Positions 36,410 to 48,654 of a stretch of DNA of 64,000 nt are shown in pieces. A model generated the notes under the pieces. That model did not search any database, had not been told where the DNA came from, and saw only the letters and a program-made list of their open reading frames with translations. Source of the stretch: Himantopus leucocephalus (taxonomy: Eukaryota; Chordata; Aves; Charadriiformes; Recurvirostridae); assembly GCA_003993805.1 (NCBI GenBank), contig RSEF01000004.1, positions 3,853,236-3,917,235 on the forward strand, written 5' to 3'. The translations under genes were made by a program, and so were the position numbers. Every line of letters begins with the position of its first letter. Position 1 is the first letter of the stretch.

Positions 36410-36628
36410 TCAGGAGACAATAATTAGCTGGGACAGCATTTGATAGAATCTTGAAGGAAGAGAGAAGCGTGCTTAATCTGAAATCTGGAGGTTTTAGTAA
36501 TAATTGGGAACCTGTAATGAAAACCCCCTTTATCACAGCAGCTCTGAGTAGGAATTTAAAAAGAAATTGGCTGTGGAGGAGGAGTATATTCACAGGAAAG
36601 TAGCAGGAAGCAAGGAACTGAGGTGCAC

Positions 36629-36656
36629 AACAAGTGTGCCCTAACACACACTTGTT
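36629..36656. repeat. hairpin, 10-bp arms, 8-nt loop
   Basis: AACAAGTGTG (36629-36638) and CACACTTGTT (36647-36656) are perfect reverse complements around the loop CCCTAACA. Confidence 0.8.
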
Positions 36657-39600
36657 TTCAGCTGGATTTTGTCTTATGCAAACTGGGTCCTGACTGCCCT
36701 AACGTACAGAGTTGACTGGCCAGCTATGTCTCTTGTTCGGTGCTAGAGTCCTTTGTCACCACGGCCCAGGTCTGTAGTTTTTTTGCTACTGCTTCTGGAG
36801 AGGAAAGCTTTATGATCTGGGAGCCACAGTTCCCTTCCGACCTCGATACTTTATCCGAGGGCTGGGGCTGAACTGGACTGAGATAAATAAGACTCCTTTA
36901 ATGCATTGCAGTAAAGAATGAGTTTCTAAAGCAGAGTGAACAAAGAGGGTATTTAAGAATGTGATATTGAAAAGGAAGTGCTAAAACTCCTCGAATGAAT
37001 CTGCATAGAGTCCCAAGTGTGGAAAAAGAGATCGCATGGAGAGGGATATGGCAGACGAGTAGAAAATCAGTGAGGAGGAGGGGTGGGGATTGATGGCGTG
37101 CTCTCGCAGGCAGTGCTGGTCCCAAAGCAGTACGGGGAAGGTACTGAGTGCTGGGTTTGGTGTTAGCAGAGGAGGATCTTCTTGCAATGGAGAGTCAACC
37201 CAGGGAGTCCTTGCTAAGGGGCGTCACGAGCGCAGAAGTTTACATTGATTCAGAAGAGACTGGGACAAGATCCGATGAGGTTTATGAAATATGTAGGAAC
37301 GGTATCTGGCTTAGAGAGCTGCTGGCTTGAAAATGTTTGAGTGCCAGCAGAGTATTAGGGCGACATACCTGCTTTCCCTGCCCGGTGCCCTGTCCTTGAC
37401 ATCTGCGTAAGCTAGGCGAACTTTTGGCTTGGCCCAATATGACTGTTATGTTCTTGGACACCTCAGTGTAAAGAAGTAAAAATGCGTGTGTTCAGCGCGT
37501 CTGCTTCGTGCCAGAAGCAAATCCTTTTTTGTTCCATGTCCAAGTAATTAAGTGGATGCTTCTTAAGTTATGTTGTATTACCGTACTACTGATGTCTGGG
37601 ACGTTCCCTATCTAGGCATGTGGATAAAGGAAAAAAATTCCGTGGAAAAATGAAGTCGAGTCAACAGTGCTCTCCGAGGGAATGATGAAAATGTTGTGAC
37701 CTTCCAGGCTTGTCTAGTGCTAGTCCTCTGGCTCACACCTGGAGAGCTTCTTGGCTGAGCTCTACAGTTTTGTGCAGCAGGCTGAGGCTTCTGTCCTGGG
37801 CCAGCTGAACGGCTTGAAGGACCAGTGAGTAGGAGGCAGCCAGAACAGAAAGGCATGTGTTACAGGAGCAGTGGCAATACGTTTGGGTGGAAATTGTAGT
37901 CTCGGGCAGTTTGCACACAGCCTCCCAGCTGGGCTATTCAGAAAGGGAAACGTTCTTTCTTCCTCTTTATGGTCTACGCAGCCCTAATCCTTCTGTTTTT
38001 TCAAACAGCTCATTTCAGCCCATGGTGTGGCTTAGGCAAAGCGGTCTCTGTGCTAAACCCAGCTCCCTTGGAAACTTAGCAGGGGTGATGTTTCTGGCTT
38101 TGCTGCTGCAGCACATGAAGCAATGAGATCCATCGCTCTGGGTCCTGCAGCTTCAGGCTGGTGTTTCTTTTCCTGGAGGACCAATGCTGCCGTTTGCTGC
38201 AGATTCCCTTGCATCCTGCCTGGCTCCGTAACCTTGCAGCGCATGTTTTCCTTTGTTTACTGCCCGCTGGCACCTGGAAAGCAATTCTGTGTTTCTGTCC
38301 CCCAAGTGCCTACAAGCCCCACACTTTCCTGCCTCCCACGGTTGACTGCTTTTAAAAAGAGAGTGCTGTACCCATCAACAGGTGTTAGCAGCATCTGCTA
38401 TCAACATGGCATCACCCTCTCAGCCGAGCAGCATCCTGCCAAAGAGCTGGCACTCGCTTCATTATGCATACTCCCCATCTGCATGCGGATTCACTTAGCA
38501 CCTCTTGCCCTAGTGGAACTGGCACGTGTCTTGGTGTGGGCCTGAAGCCACCCGAGCATATGGGCTTGCTCTGCTCCAAGTGTGTGCAGCAGAGATGGTG
38601 CTTTTTTAAACTGGGAACAGGATTCCCACATAGGAAGGGCAGTGCAGCTTTCAGGCCTGGGACTCGCTTTTTAAATCCCTGTGGGTTGGGTATGCTCCGG
38701 TCTGTGTTCCTCTGGCTCTTTTTGATATTACCCAGTGCTGTGACAAAGGTCTGTATCAGCTCTTCTCATCTCTGCAGGAGGACTAATCTTCAAAATGGTC
38801 CTATTTCGTTAGTTGGTGGTTTTTTTTTTGTTTTGGTTTTTTTTGTTGTTGTTTTTTTTTTCAAATGGAAGTATTAAAAATCTGATGGCTAATAATGTAT
38901 ATGCAGAGGAGTCTGTTTCTTGTGGGTGATATACTATACAGAGGGGGTATGATAGATCTTGTTATGTTTCTGCCATGTCTTCGCTGCTGTGCTGTGTCTC
39001 CCTGTGGCTGTTGTAGTTGCAAAAGGCTATGGAGCCATCTGTTTCAGCCCCTGTTTTCCACAAATCCAAGTAACTTCTGCCCATCACTCTCCTGTTGCCT
39101 GTGCGTTTCTCAACACATCCCCATGTGTCCCTAGATCCTCAATTTGGGCTCTAAGCAGAAGTGCTTGAACCTAGTACTGACCAGGGTTGCAGTGTGAGTT
39201 TGGTGAGACTCAGGTTGTTCTCTGGACGCCCCCACTCTGCCCCTGGTGTGGGGCTGTTCCCGTCCCACCTGAAACACCACAGCTGCCAGCAAAAAGTGGA
39301 ATGATCCTTCTGATGAGAAAGCCCATGGACTTGAACCACAAACCACTTAAATGACAAAGCCCAAGCCCATGGAAGGGGCTTGCAAACGGTGTAAACTTCG
39401 TATGATGCCCTTAAGTCTTCTCAGCCTTTTCTGACTTACCAAAGCCAAAAAAGAATATGTCCCAGACATCATGGTCTGGCCCGTAGGACCAGCCGTTTGA
39501 ATGGCAGCGAAGTTTTCTCTGAAACTTGTGATAAAGACATTGGAAAATGTCCCCGGAAGGATTTATCTTTTGCTTACTCACATTTGGATGCTCAGCAAGA

Positions 39601-42600
39601 TCTCAGTCATTCGATCTGAACGACTAAGCAGAGCGTGCAGAAAATCTGTGGTGCAGGGAAGGCTTCCTTCCTTCCTTCAAAGGCAATTAGCAGCAGTTCT
39701 CCCCCTCATTAGCCCAGCTAGGAGGGGAGTTGTCCTCTTAGACGCCACAGTAATCCCTCCTGGATTTCTGTATGTAAGCCCATGGTTTACCTCCGTGCTT
39801 GTCCCTTCTCCAAAACCACTTTTATTTTGTCTGTTGTCAAAAATACTGCTTGTTGATTGCCAATTTCTTTTGTTAAATTTAGTGCAGAGCCAATCACAAA
39901 AAAAAATTAGGCAGGCTGTAGGAGTAGTATTATGTCTGATTGCCTTTTCCTTGGGAATTAGTATTCCAGGAATCCTGTTTTAGTGATTGTACTGCACAGC
40001 TACTGAGCAGAAACTTTTAATGGGATAATATTGATCCAGTTGGGACCAGCACAGCTTGCAAGGTATGAGTCATTAGGCAGCGTTTGCAAGGGGTGGCCTG
40101 AGCACTTCTGTTGTCCAGGCAATGTCGGATCAGTCAGTTGGATTTCTGCATTGACCTTTTAAATTGTACTTGTATTAAATATCCATCTGCGTTCTGGTAT
40201 CATGATAAGTCTGGAGGACTCCAGTGGACTTTTAAAATATACGTGATGCATAACAAAGCATTGCCTTCCCTCTTGGTTATTTGTAAAATCTTTTGCATAC
40301 TTAGTAAATGTACCCTTAAGAGATTAGCTGAAGGCCATATTTTTCCTGTGGGATATTGTGAAAGGAATTAAATGGAAACATTAGTCTGAAGTGCCAAAAA
40401 TAACCGGTTGATCAAACTGAACAAAAGTGACCGTACTTAATCCTGAATGATTCACCAGTGCTCGTATAAGCATTCAATGTGCTAGGTGGAGCTAGCATGA
40501 CATTTTTAAAGCAGCACTAGAGAAACCCAGTCCCTCTATAAAAAGGACGATGTGTGTATATATTTTAGATCATTCACTACTAAAATTAATGATAGGTTTC
40601 ACCCCACCTGCCAAAGCTTCTTAGTCATTTTCCTTCTAGCTCCAGTTCAGATAAACCTTTTTAGTGCTCTTGGGTTAATGCGTTCAGGCTGAGCAATCGC
40701 AACACACCAGAGTGTGTCCTGCAAAGGGACCGGGGGCAAAGTCTGCTGCTCTGGCCAGCTGGAAAATGCTGGATGGACACCTCAGCTGGCGGCTGGAGCA
40801 GCAGCTGTGGCATCCCGGCAGCTCAGTGCAGGGCACTTGTGTGGCCAAAGGGCAGAGATGGGGGCACCGTGTGCTCTGCAGATGTGCTGACCATTGGGCT
40901 CCTCTGCAGTGTTCGCCCCGTCTTGCTCTGCTAGCTACCAGTTAAGAGAGCACGAAACGGGAGTGGAGGAGAAGACGGGGGCCTCCCAATAGGTCATGTG
41001 TGCAGAAGGGGACAGTGTCCTGCTCCCTGTGCTCCAGGATGGACCTTGGGTGCACATGAGCTCTTGAAGCTCCCAGGGGAAACAGAGAATGTGCAGAGCT
41101 GTCCCCAGCTGTCCAAGCTAGGACAAGGCTGAGGCAAAGCTTGCTGAGCCGTTTCAGAGCAAGGTTTTGACAGCTACTGTATGAGAAACTGTCTCTTCAG
41201 CCCCAGGAGGAGCAGGCCCCCCTTCAGTGCCGTGGTTTGTCAGCTGTGGTATCTCGCTCCTCTCTCACTTTCTCCACTGGGGTTTCTGGACCTTGCTGAT
41301 GAATCCAGGTTTAAACAATTGACTCCTTTGTGCTCTGACTCGTTTAGGTGCTGCCTGGAGCATGGATGGGCTCACGCTGCTGCTGAGAAGCAGGAGACCC
41401 CCAGCATGCAGGTTCCTGGTGTAGTTTTGTGTGAAGAAAAGACCCACTGCTTTCACGGTCACCTAATGGCTTTCTGGTGTTAATACCGGTTCAGTTTTCA
41501 CAAGATCCTCAGTGCCAGTACGTGAGATCCTGTGTGTGAAGAGGTTTCATAACTGGTATTTAGGGCAGTGGATTCCCAGGGAAGGGATGCTGTGCCTGGG
41601 CGCAGCAGGGCAGGGAACAGCGAGGCAAAGGAAAGGTGGAGATTGCGCTGTGGGCACGTATCAGAGACAGTCTCCAGAGGTGGAAGAGGAAGGTGGAGGA
41701 GTAAAACTAGTGGTCAAAGTGTGGGCTTGATAGGCCTGTTACTTGGTGTGGACCTTTGAACAGAAACCAGATTTATCAAATTTTGGCAAAGTTCTGGGCT
41801 AGAATTCTTTTAGAATTGTTCCAAACAAATAAATGAGTAAACCGGGTATAAATAGAAAATTGAACTCGGATATAAAGTTTTATGAAACTATTGATGAAAG
41901 GCAGAATTTCATTAGGAAGAAAAGCGCTGGAAGGAACAAGAGGTGGGGAAGGGTGCCATAAAGCCTCCAATGAATTTGGCGTGGTTCCGTGTGCCTTTAG
42001 GTGCTGGTGCGCTCCTGTGGTTTTGTGGCTCCTGAGCCTGTGCAGCTCTGATCACTGCTGGTGGCACATGAGCTCATCACTTGACACCAACTGCGGTGTT
42101 TCTTCAGGAGCTCTGTTCACAATATTTCCACAATATTTGTATCTCTTTGATGACCACAGTCCTTGGTCATCACGGTTGCCTGGACAGACCTTTCTGGTTT
42201 TGGAGTCTGTGGTGTTGCAGACAGACACTGATGGGGTCTATGTAGCATTGCCATTTTCTAAAGCACCTCCCAAGTGTGTATGGAATCGTTAGGGATGTTT
42301 TAAAGGACGAGTTATGAGCTTAAATGGTTAGCCCAAAGTAATTCATCATGCTCCACCAGAGGTGGAGACAGAACTCATGTTTCCTGGCAGCAATAAGCGT
42401 TATTTCCCTGTTTGCTCAGCAGGAGAGATGGGGGCCCTGGAGCAGGGAAGTCAAGAGATCTAAAAGTAGCATGTTCTTCCTACGACTTATCAGCCATTCA
42501 CAGCACATATGGCCAGAAAGGAAGTTTAAATAATTCAGTCTCGGTCCTTTATAACATGGCTCAATTTAACTGTAGTTATCCCTACAGTAAAGCTGTTACC

Positions 42601-44039
42601 TGTGCTTACCTTCCTGAAACACTTGTGGCTGCAGTTTGCCTGCACCAAGAAATGGAGGATCTCCTGCTTGCAGTTCAGAGTTTGTATCAAAGTTTCATCA
42701 TTCTTGCTGCACCTGACTCTCATGAGAGTTCGTCTTTCAATTCTCAGGTGGTCAGTCTTGCCACACTTTGCTACAGCCTGTTTTCCATTTGGTACCTTTT
42801 TTTTTTTATTATTGTTCATAGTTGTGAACCCTGTTTTGTCACTGAACCAGGAAGAAGCATCACTAGACAGAGCCATGGCCCCTGACTGCTGAATGATGCC
42901 TTTCCTTCCTCGAGAACTCCATTTGGGGATAGATTGATTTGTCCTTGTAGACACCATAGTTGGTTGTGGCTATAGGGTTCAGCCCTGATCTTTCTGACTG
43001 CACAGGGCATTTGGCATATAGAAGATTATTGTCTGATGAATTATTCCGGTGGTCCTATTTTAATGTTTCATTTTTCACATACATTTGAAAATTCCAGAGA
43101 AAACAAGCCTGACTTCTCAAAACTAGTTCAAGAAGGAAGAGTCAATAAAGGTGAAACCAGCAGGCTTGTTAAAGGCAGCTGGGGGGACTTTCTAAGCTCT
43201 GGGTTGTCCAAACATGCTCTTTTGACTCTGTGCCAATGTATTCATCGAATTCTGCAAACCCTTCTCACAGTGCAAATACTTCCATTTCTAAATCACAGAT
43301 ACAAGGAAGGCTGTGAAATTCTAATTTCTAAATACAGCAGAATATAAACATATATATATAACATGTATGAGGACAACATAAATACTGATTTAAAAAAAAA
43401 AAAGCAATGCAATGCTGACATTTTAAAGATACATAAACAGCTATATCTGCTTCTAAACAGTCCAGGTCACAAGGGGTTTTTTTTTGTCTTGCAAATGTGG
43501 GATTTGAAAGGGCACTTAAGTCTCTGATGTCCCTAGCTCTTTCCTCCAGTGAACTCCCATTCTGATTCAGATGCATCTCCTTGGGTAAACACTACAGACT
43601 GGTCCTGTGATGTTTCCCAATGAGGTGCTGTAGCCTTGCAATGTGGCTTAGATGCTAATGCCTTTTTTGAAATTCTGATGTTTTCCCTATGTAAATAAAC
43701 CTCAGGATTGTCAGCTTACCATGTTAATATGTGTGCAGGTTTTCAAAGCTGTATATGCTTGAGTTGCTCCTTTTGTTAGCTTTGCTGGGAGTTAGTTCCT
43801 GAGAAAGGTGTACACTAAAGCTCAGTGCCATTACTTATAATCGTAGAATAGTCTGGGTTGGGAGGGACCTTTAAAGGCCATCTAGTCCAACCCCCTTGCA
43901 ATGAGCTGGGACACCTTCAACGAGGTCAGGTTGCTCAGAGCCCCGTCCAACTTGACCTGGAGTGTTTCCAGGGATAGGGCATCTACCACCTCTCTGGGCA
44001 ACCTGGGCCGGGGGCTCACCACCCTCAATTTAAAAAAAA

Positions 44040-44902
44040 AAAAGTCTTCCTCCTTCTAGTCTAAATCTTCCCTCTTTTGGTTTAATGCCTATCACAACAG
44101 GCCCCGCTAAAAAGTTTGTCCCCATCTTTCCTGTAGCCCCTTTAGGTACTGGAAGGCCACAGTAGTCTCCCAAGAACCTTCTCTTCTCCAGGCTGAACAA
44201 CCCCAACTCTCTCAGCCTGTCCTCACAGCAGAGGGGCTCCAGCCCTCGCAGCATCTCCATGGCCTCTTCTGGACCTGCTCCAACAGGTCCATGTCCTTCT
44301 TGTGCTGAGGACTCCAAAGTTGGACACAGTATTCCAGGTGGGGTCTCAGGAGAGCAGTGCAGAGGGGCAGAATCCCCTCCCTCGCCCTGCTGCCCACGCT
44401 GCTGGGTATGCAGCCCAGGATGTGGGTGGCTTTCTGGGCTGCCAGCATGCATTGCCCCCTCATGGCCAGCCCGCCATCATTCATCAGTTTCCCCAAGTCC
44501 TTCTCCTCAGCGCTGCTCTCTGTCCCTTCGTCCCCCAGCCTGTATTGGTACTGAGGGTTGCCCCGACCCAGGTGCAGGACCCTGCACTTGACCTTGTTGA
44601 ACCTCATGAGCTTCACACAGGCCCACCTCTTGAGCTTGTCCAGGTCCCTCTGGATGGCATCCCGTCCATCAGGCGTGTCACCGCACCACTCAGCTTGTTG
44701 TCATCCGCAGGCTTGCTGATGCTGCACTGCATCCCACTATGTCATTGATGAAGATATTGAACAGTACTGGTCCCACTACAGACCCCTGAGGGACACCACT
44801 TGTCACCGATCTCAATCTGCACATTGAGCCTTTGACCACTACCCTCTGGATGAGACCACCCAACCAATTCCTCATCCACTGAACAGTCCACCCATCAAAT
44901 CC
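44040..44902 (-). pseudogene. CR1 ORF2 remnant: reverse transcriptase region
   Basis: Minus-strand translations give the RT core segment [20 protein letters not shown] next to the gap and, in other frames, LMRFNKVKCRVLHLGRGNPQ, AAQKATHILGCIPSSVGSRA, REGILPLCTALLRPHLEYCV and QLWSPQHKKDMDLLEQVQ. The frame changes between the PQGS block and the downstream part. The expected F/YADD box is out of frame with PQGS and reads PADD in its own frame. At least one frameshift near 44.73 kb therefore destroys the enzyme. The 5' half of the domain lies in the gap. Confidence 0.9.
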
Positions 44903-45002
44903 NNNNNNNNNNNNNNNNNNNNNNNNNNNNNNNNNNNNNNNNNNNNNNNNNNNNNNNNNNNNNNNNNNNNNNNNNNNNNNNNNNNNNNNNNNNNNNNNNN
45001 NN
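44903..45002. other. assembly gap, 100 N
   Basis: Exactly 100 Ns inside the long CR1. The left flank is RT coding sequence and the right flank is endonuclease coding sequence of the same orientation, so far more than 100 bp of element is missing. Confidence 0.97.
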
Positions 45003-45590
45003 ACCAATTAGCTCACTTGCGTTGGTGACCATCAGGTCCAGTATCAGATCCCCTCTGGTAGAGCTGTCTATTACGTGGCTTAAGAAGTATCCTCTGGGTG
45101 CTCCAGGAGTCTCCTGGATTGCCTACAGCTTGCCACGCTACTTTTCCAGCAGATGTCGGGGTGGTTGAAGTCCCCCAGCAGGAGGAGAGCCTGCAAGCAT
45201 GATGCCTCCTGTAGTTGGAATAAGAAGGCTTCGTGAACAAGCTCCCCTTGACTGGGTGGCCTGTAGTAGACACCAACTGCAAGGCTCCATTTGTGCCTTG
45301 GTCTCTTATTCTTACCCATAGGCTTTCAACCTGTTCATGGCTATTCTTCAGCGACAGCTCTTCACACTCTTTTCTTGGATGTAGATGGCATTGCCTCTGC
45401 CCCTCCTTCCTCATCTGTCCCACCTGAACAGCCTGTAGCCATCGATAGTCATACTCCAGTCACAGGATTCGACCCACCAGGTTTCAGTAATGGAAACCAG
45501 GTCATAGCTTTCTAGCAGCACAGTGGCTTCCAGCTCCTCCTATTTGTTGCCCATGCTGTGGGCGTTGGTGTAGAGGCACTTCAGCTGGGC
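45003..45590 (-). pseudogene. CR1 ORF2 remnant: AP-like endonuclease domain
   Basis: On the minus strand the N-terminal endonuclease start QLKCLYTNAHSMGNK is followed by an in-frame stop, then SYDLVSITETWW, which carries the catalytic glutamate region. Next, in another frame, come AVGVYYRPPSQGELVHEAF and LLLGDFNHPDICWKSS, the GDFN block with Asp and Asn catalytic positions. The frame shifts again toward a TRGD..LDLMVTNASELIG-like end at the gap. The normal role is nicking target DNA for target-primed reverse transcription. Several stops and frameshifts show this copy cannot be translated. The C-terminal SDH motif would lie in the gap. Confidence 0.9.
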
Positions 45591-45849
45591 TGTTGGCTGT
45601 GTTACCTTCTTAGTAGAACACCCCTTAATTCCTTTGGGATATTTCACTGGTGTTTCCCTCTCGGTTCCTAATACCTCAAGAGCCCCTGTCTCATCTCCAT
45701 AAGACTTCAAGTGTGCTGCAGTGTAGCCAACATGTCCCAGAGTAACAGGCTGCAGGCCCTCGCTATCACCCTGTCCCTCTGATCTTGGCATGTTGTCTCA
45801 CAGCTTGTCGTGGGCAAGCCTGATACTGTCCACCTCCCGCCTCAAGCCC

Positions 45850-46504
45850 CCTTTAAAGCTCTGTCAATGAGCCTCGCTAGCTCCTGAGGAAAGACCCTCT
45901 TGCCTCTTTCAGAAAGGTGAGCCCTATCTGACGCCAGCAAGCCTTATGCCATGTAGGCCATCCCCTTATCAAAAAACCCAAAATTGTGATGGTAACACTG
46001 GCTACGGAGCCATGTATTAATAGACTGAGCCCATCTATTTCTTCCAATGTCTCTGCCTGCAACTGGGAGGAGAGAAGAAAAACTAACCTGTGCTCCAGAT
46101 TCCCTTACCAACCGTCCCAAGGTCCTGAAGTCTCTTCTGATCCCCCTTGGACTATACGTTGCAGCTTCATCGCCACCCACATGGAAGAGCAGTAATGGGT
46201 AATGGTCTGAGGGCCATACCAGGCTGGGAAGTTTCCTACTGATGTCCTTAACCCAGGCCCCAGGGGGGTAGCAGACTTCCCAAAGAGGAGGATCTGGCTG
46301 GCATATTGGACCCTCTGTTCCCCCCAGAAGGGAGTCGTCTACAAGTGTAACCCATCTTTTCGTCTTCTTGGAGGTGGTCATGATACCGGGGGTAGGCCTT
46401 TCTGACCTTGGCAACACTGCTGCTGTAGATGGACCATCGTCCACATGATCCATTGGCTGGCCTTCCACATCCAGAGCCTCATCCCTGTTGTACAGGTTGT
46501 ACAC
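45850..46504 (-). pseudogene. CR1 ORF1 remnant: esterase-like (SGNH) domain
   Basis: A minus-strand open frame of 186 codons (46504 to 45944) matches the esterase-like part of CR1 ORF1. Landmarks are the VTLVDDSLLGGTEGPICQPD block (block I, where CR1 copies normally carry a GDSLL motif; here the Gly is Asp), VCYPPGAWVKDISRKLPSLV, LLFHVGGDEAA, RRDFRTLGRLVRESGAQVSF and INTWLRSQCYHHNFGFFDKG. A stop after KGMAYMA interrupts the frame, but recognisable ORF1 sequence (GLLASDRAHLSERGKRVF) continues in frame to about 45850. ORF1 products bind element RNA. This remnant is unusual in the window because most CR1 copies are truncated before ORF1. Confidence 0.85.
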
Positions 46505-46600
46505 GTTGTCTCCATGCTCTGTTATCTGCTATTGCACCCGACGCCCTCTCCAGCCCTCTCTTCTGGCTGGAATCCCCCTGCTATCAACCCAGCATTTCTG

Positions 46601-47999
46601 AACTGTAGACATCTATGGGGTCATGGTAAGTGCTGAGTAGCTGGTTCCTGGTAGGAGTGGATGAGAAAAGGTGAAGAGCGATCAGTGGTACAAAATGTTT
46701 GGGAGCTGCTCTGTTAGGCAGCTGGGAGAAGAGTAAGTGCAGGGATCCCTGGGGTGAAAGGCTTGGCATATCCCATTGTCTCCTTAATTTATTTATAGCT
46801 AAGAGCTAGTAGGAAGTACAGAATTGGGCATTATTCTTTACAGTTTTTGGGCATGTGTGTGAAATGTCCTTCTAAGAGAAGCTTAGCTATATGGCATCAT
46901 CTCACTATTTGGCAAGGTTTTATTTTCTTGGAAGAAATTTTCAGTTCATGGTCTGTACAGGAGCCACTCACTAAACCAAATACAGGCCTTACTGCTTGTT
47001 CCAAAAGTGGATGCAAGGCTCAGGAGGGACAATCTCCCTGCCTCCCGGGGCGTCCTGGCTCCTTCCAGTGCTAGTCTTGCCATCATTATATGCAGATGTT
47101 CAGGTGCTTTCCTATGGCAGTGCATGTGGTGGCCCTACGCAGCTACTGCAGTGCGCAAGTGAAACTCCAGCCACCCCCCACTGCCCTTCAGAGTTCTCAA
47201 ATGATTGTGCTGACGTTGATTTTTAGTACAGAAACCCTTTCCTCCAACTTCTAAAGATTTTCTTATGTCACCTGAAGGATGTGCTGGCAATAGATGCATG
47301 AATTGTTTACTTAACTCGTACAAACCAGTTATGATAAGGTGCAACTTGGTAACAGCAGATTCCCTAAAAAATGGACAAACTATTTCTTAGAAGATGGATT
47401 AGCCTTCACGCACTATATGTGTGTAGCAGCACAATAATTATAAAGGGAGGTGAGATGTTGAATTTCAGGAGTAGGGCAGGTTAATTTTGTAACATGAAGA
47501 AGATTGAGGTCAGTATTCCAGGATTTGTGGGCAGATAGCCATCGTGTTCTGCAGGACCTCGTGCAAGTGAGTTACTGGGTACAGCCTCATCCTGCCAGGC
47601 TTCCATCTGTCTCCTGCCCTGCCTGTTTTGGGTTCTTTTTTTCCAAAGCAGCCATTTAAACCAATGATGTTATTTCTTACACGGTCCCAGTAGGGTCGGC
47701 ATGCTGGATGCTCTTGAATGTGCCTGCTGTCTCAGGGATAGTTGCTTCTTTTGCCTGCCAGGCAGATCCTTCACCATGGACACATCCAGCACCTGAAAGG
47801 TCTGAGTTTCAAAAGATTTTACAGTTTGCATCATTATTCCTAGGCTATAAAGTAGGAATACAGTTTAAAATACGTTTCTAAAAGTTTTTAATAGTTGTAG
47901 TTAGGTTTCTGACTTCTGAGGTTCTCTCTTTGAAACCACTGCAATGGTGGCTGTGCTTCTTTAGGTTTACATTTCTTTATTATGCCCTTAAATTATGCC
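46601..47999. other. unique non-coding stretch
   Basis: No gene is recognised. The first part may still contain diverged 5' CR1 sequence, but I cannot support it. Open frames are below 80 codons. Confidence 0.5.
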
Positions 48000-48654
48000 T
48001 TGAGAAGCTCAACATGAGCTAGCAACATGCTCTTGCAGCCCAGAAAGCCACCCACATCCTGGGCTGCATCCCCAGCAGCATGGGCAGCAGGGCGAGGGAG
48101 GGGATTGTGCCCCTCTGCACTGCTCTCCTGAGACCCCACCTGGAGTATTGTGTCCAGCTCTGGAGCCCTCCACATCGGAAGGACACAGACCTGTTGGAGC
48201 GGGTCCAGAGGAGGCCATGGAGATGCTGCGAGGGCTGGAGCCCCTCTGCTGTGAGGACAGGCTGAGAGAGTTGGGGTTGTTCAGCCTGGAGAAGAGAAGG
48301 TTCTTGGGAGACCTTAGAGCAGCTTTCCAGTATCTGAAGGGCACCTACAGGAAAGCTGGAGAGGGACTTTTTACAAGGGCATGTAGGGATAGGATGAGGC
48401 GGAATCACTTCAAACTGGAAGAGGGGAGATTTAGATTAGATATCAGGAAGAAATTTTTGACTGTGAGGGTGGTGAGCCCCTGGTGCAGGTTGCCCAGAGA
48501 AGCTGTGGCTGCCCCATCCCTGGAGGTGTTCAAGGCCAGGTTGGACGGGGCTTGGAGCAACCTGGGCTGGTGGAAGGTGTCCCTGCCTGTGGCAGGGCGG
48601 TGGAACAAGGTGATCTTTTAGGTCCCTTCCAACCTAAACCATTCTATGATTTTA
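48000..48654 (+). mobile_element. CR1 LINE, ~0.65 kb, 5'-truncated
   Basis: This is a sense CR1 starting inside ORF2 at GAGAAGCTCAACATGAG and ending with CCTAAACCATTCTATGATTT. ORF2 C-terminal motifs are visible across frames: GSRAREGIVPLCTALLRPHL, then LEYCVQLWSP, RLRELGLFSLEKRRFLGDL and AFQYLKGTYRKAGEGLFTRA. A stop follows KLNMS near the start. The 3' half is nearly the same as the copy at 28.9-29.5 kb, including the shared GAGCCCCTGGTGCAGGTTGC segment. Confidence 0.95.

Larger units (their letters stand above)
32729..43835. other. unique non-coding stretch with inverted-repeat cluster
   Basis: Eleven kilobases with no CR1 that I can see and no supportable gene. It contains a (TG)n microsatellite at 32872-32888, T-rich tracts at 35894-35907, 36345-36357 and 38820-38861, an alternating TA run near 43349-43360, and a cluster of palindromes and hairpins at 36096-36656 described separately. 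Open frames up to 160 codons (39501-39983 plus, 42412-42885 plus) show no family motif. Confidence 0.6.
43837..46600 (-). mobile_element. long CR1 LINE with ORF1 and ORF2 remnants, interrupted by gap
   Basis: This is the longest CR1 in the window, antisense. Left to right it reads the inverted 3' end (ATAATCGTAGAATAGTCTGG, GGGAGGGACCTTTAAAGGCC), the ORF2 C-terminus and RT motifs to 44902, 100 Ns, the ORF2 endonuclease region (45003-45590), then ORF1 esterase-like sequence (45850-46504). Full-length CR1 is about 4.5 kb. Here the segment between mid-endonuclease and mid-RT is missing at the gap, about 1 kb by domain layout. The 5' boundary near 46.6 kb is uncertain. Stops and frameshifts in every domain show it is dead. 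Its terminus differs from the younger copies (GTTGGGAGGGACC, GGACACCTTCAACGAGGTC), so it belongs to another, probably older, subfamily. Confidence 0.93.

Noticed and set aside
39501..39983. 160-codon plus-strand open frame with hydrophobic C-terminus
   Set aside because: Resembles a membrane protein superficially, but there is no family match, no splice signals at its ends and no related neighbouring frames.
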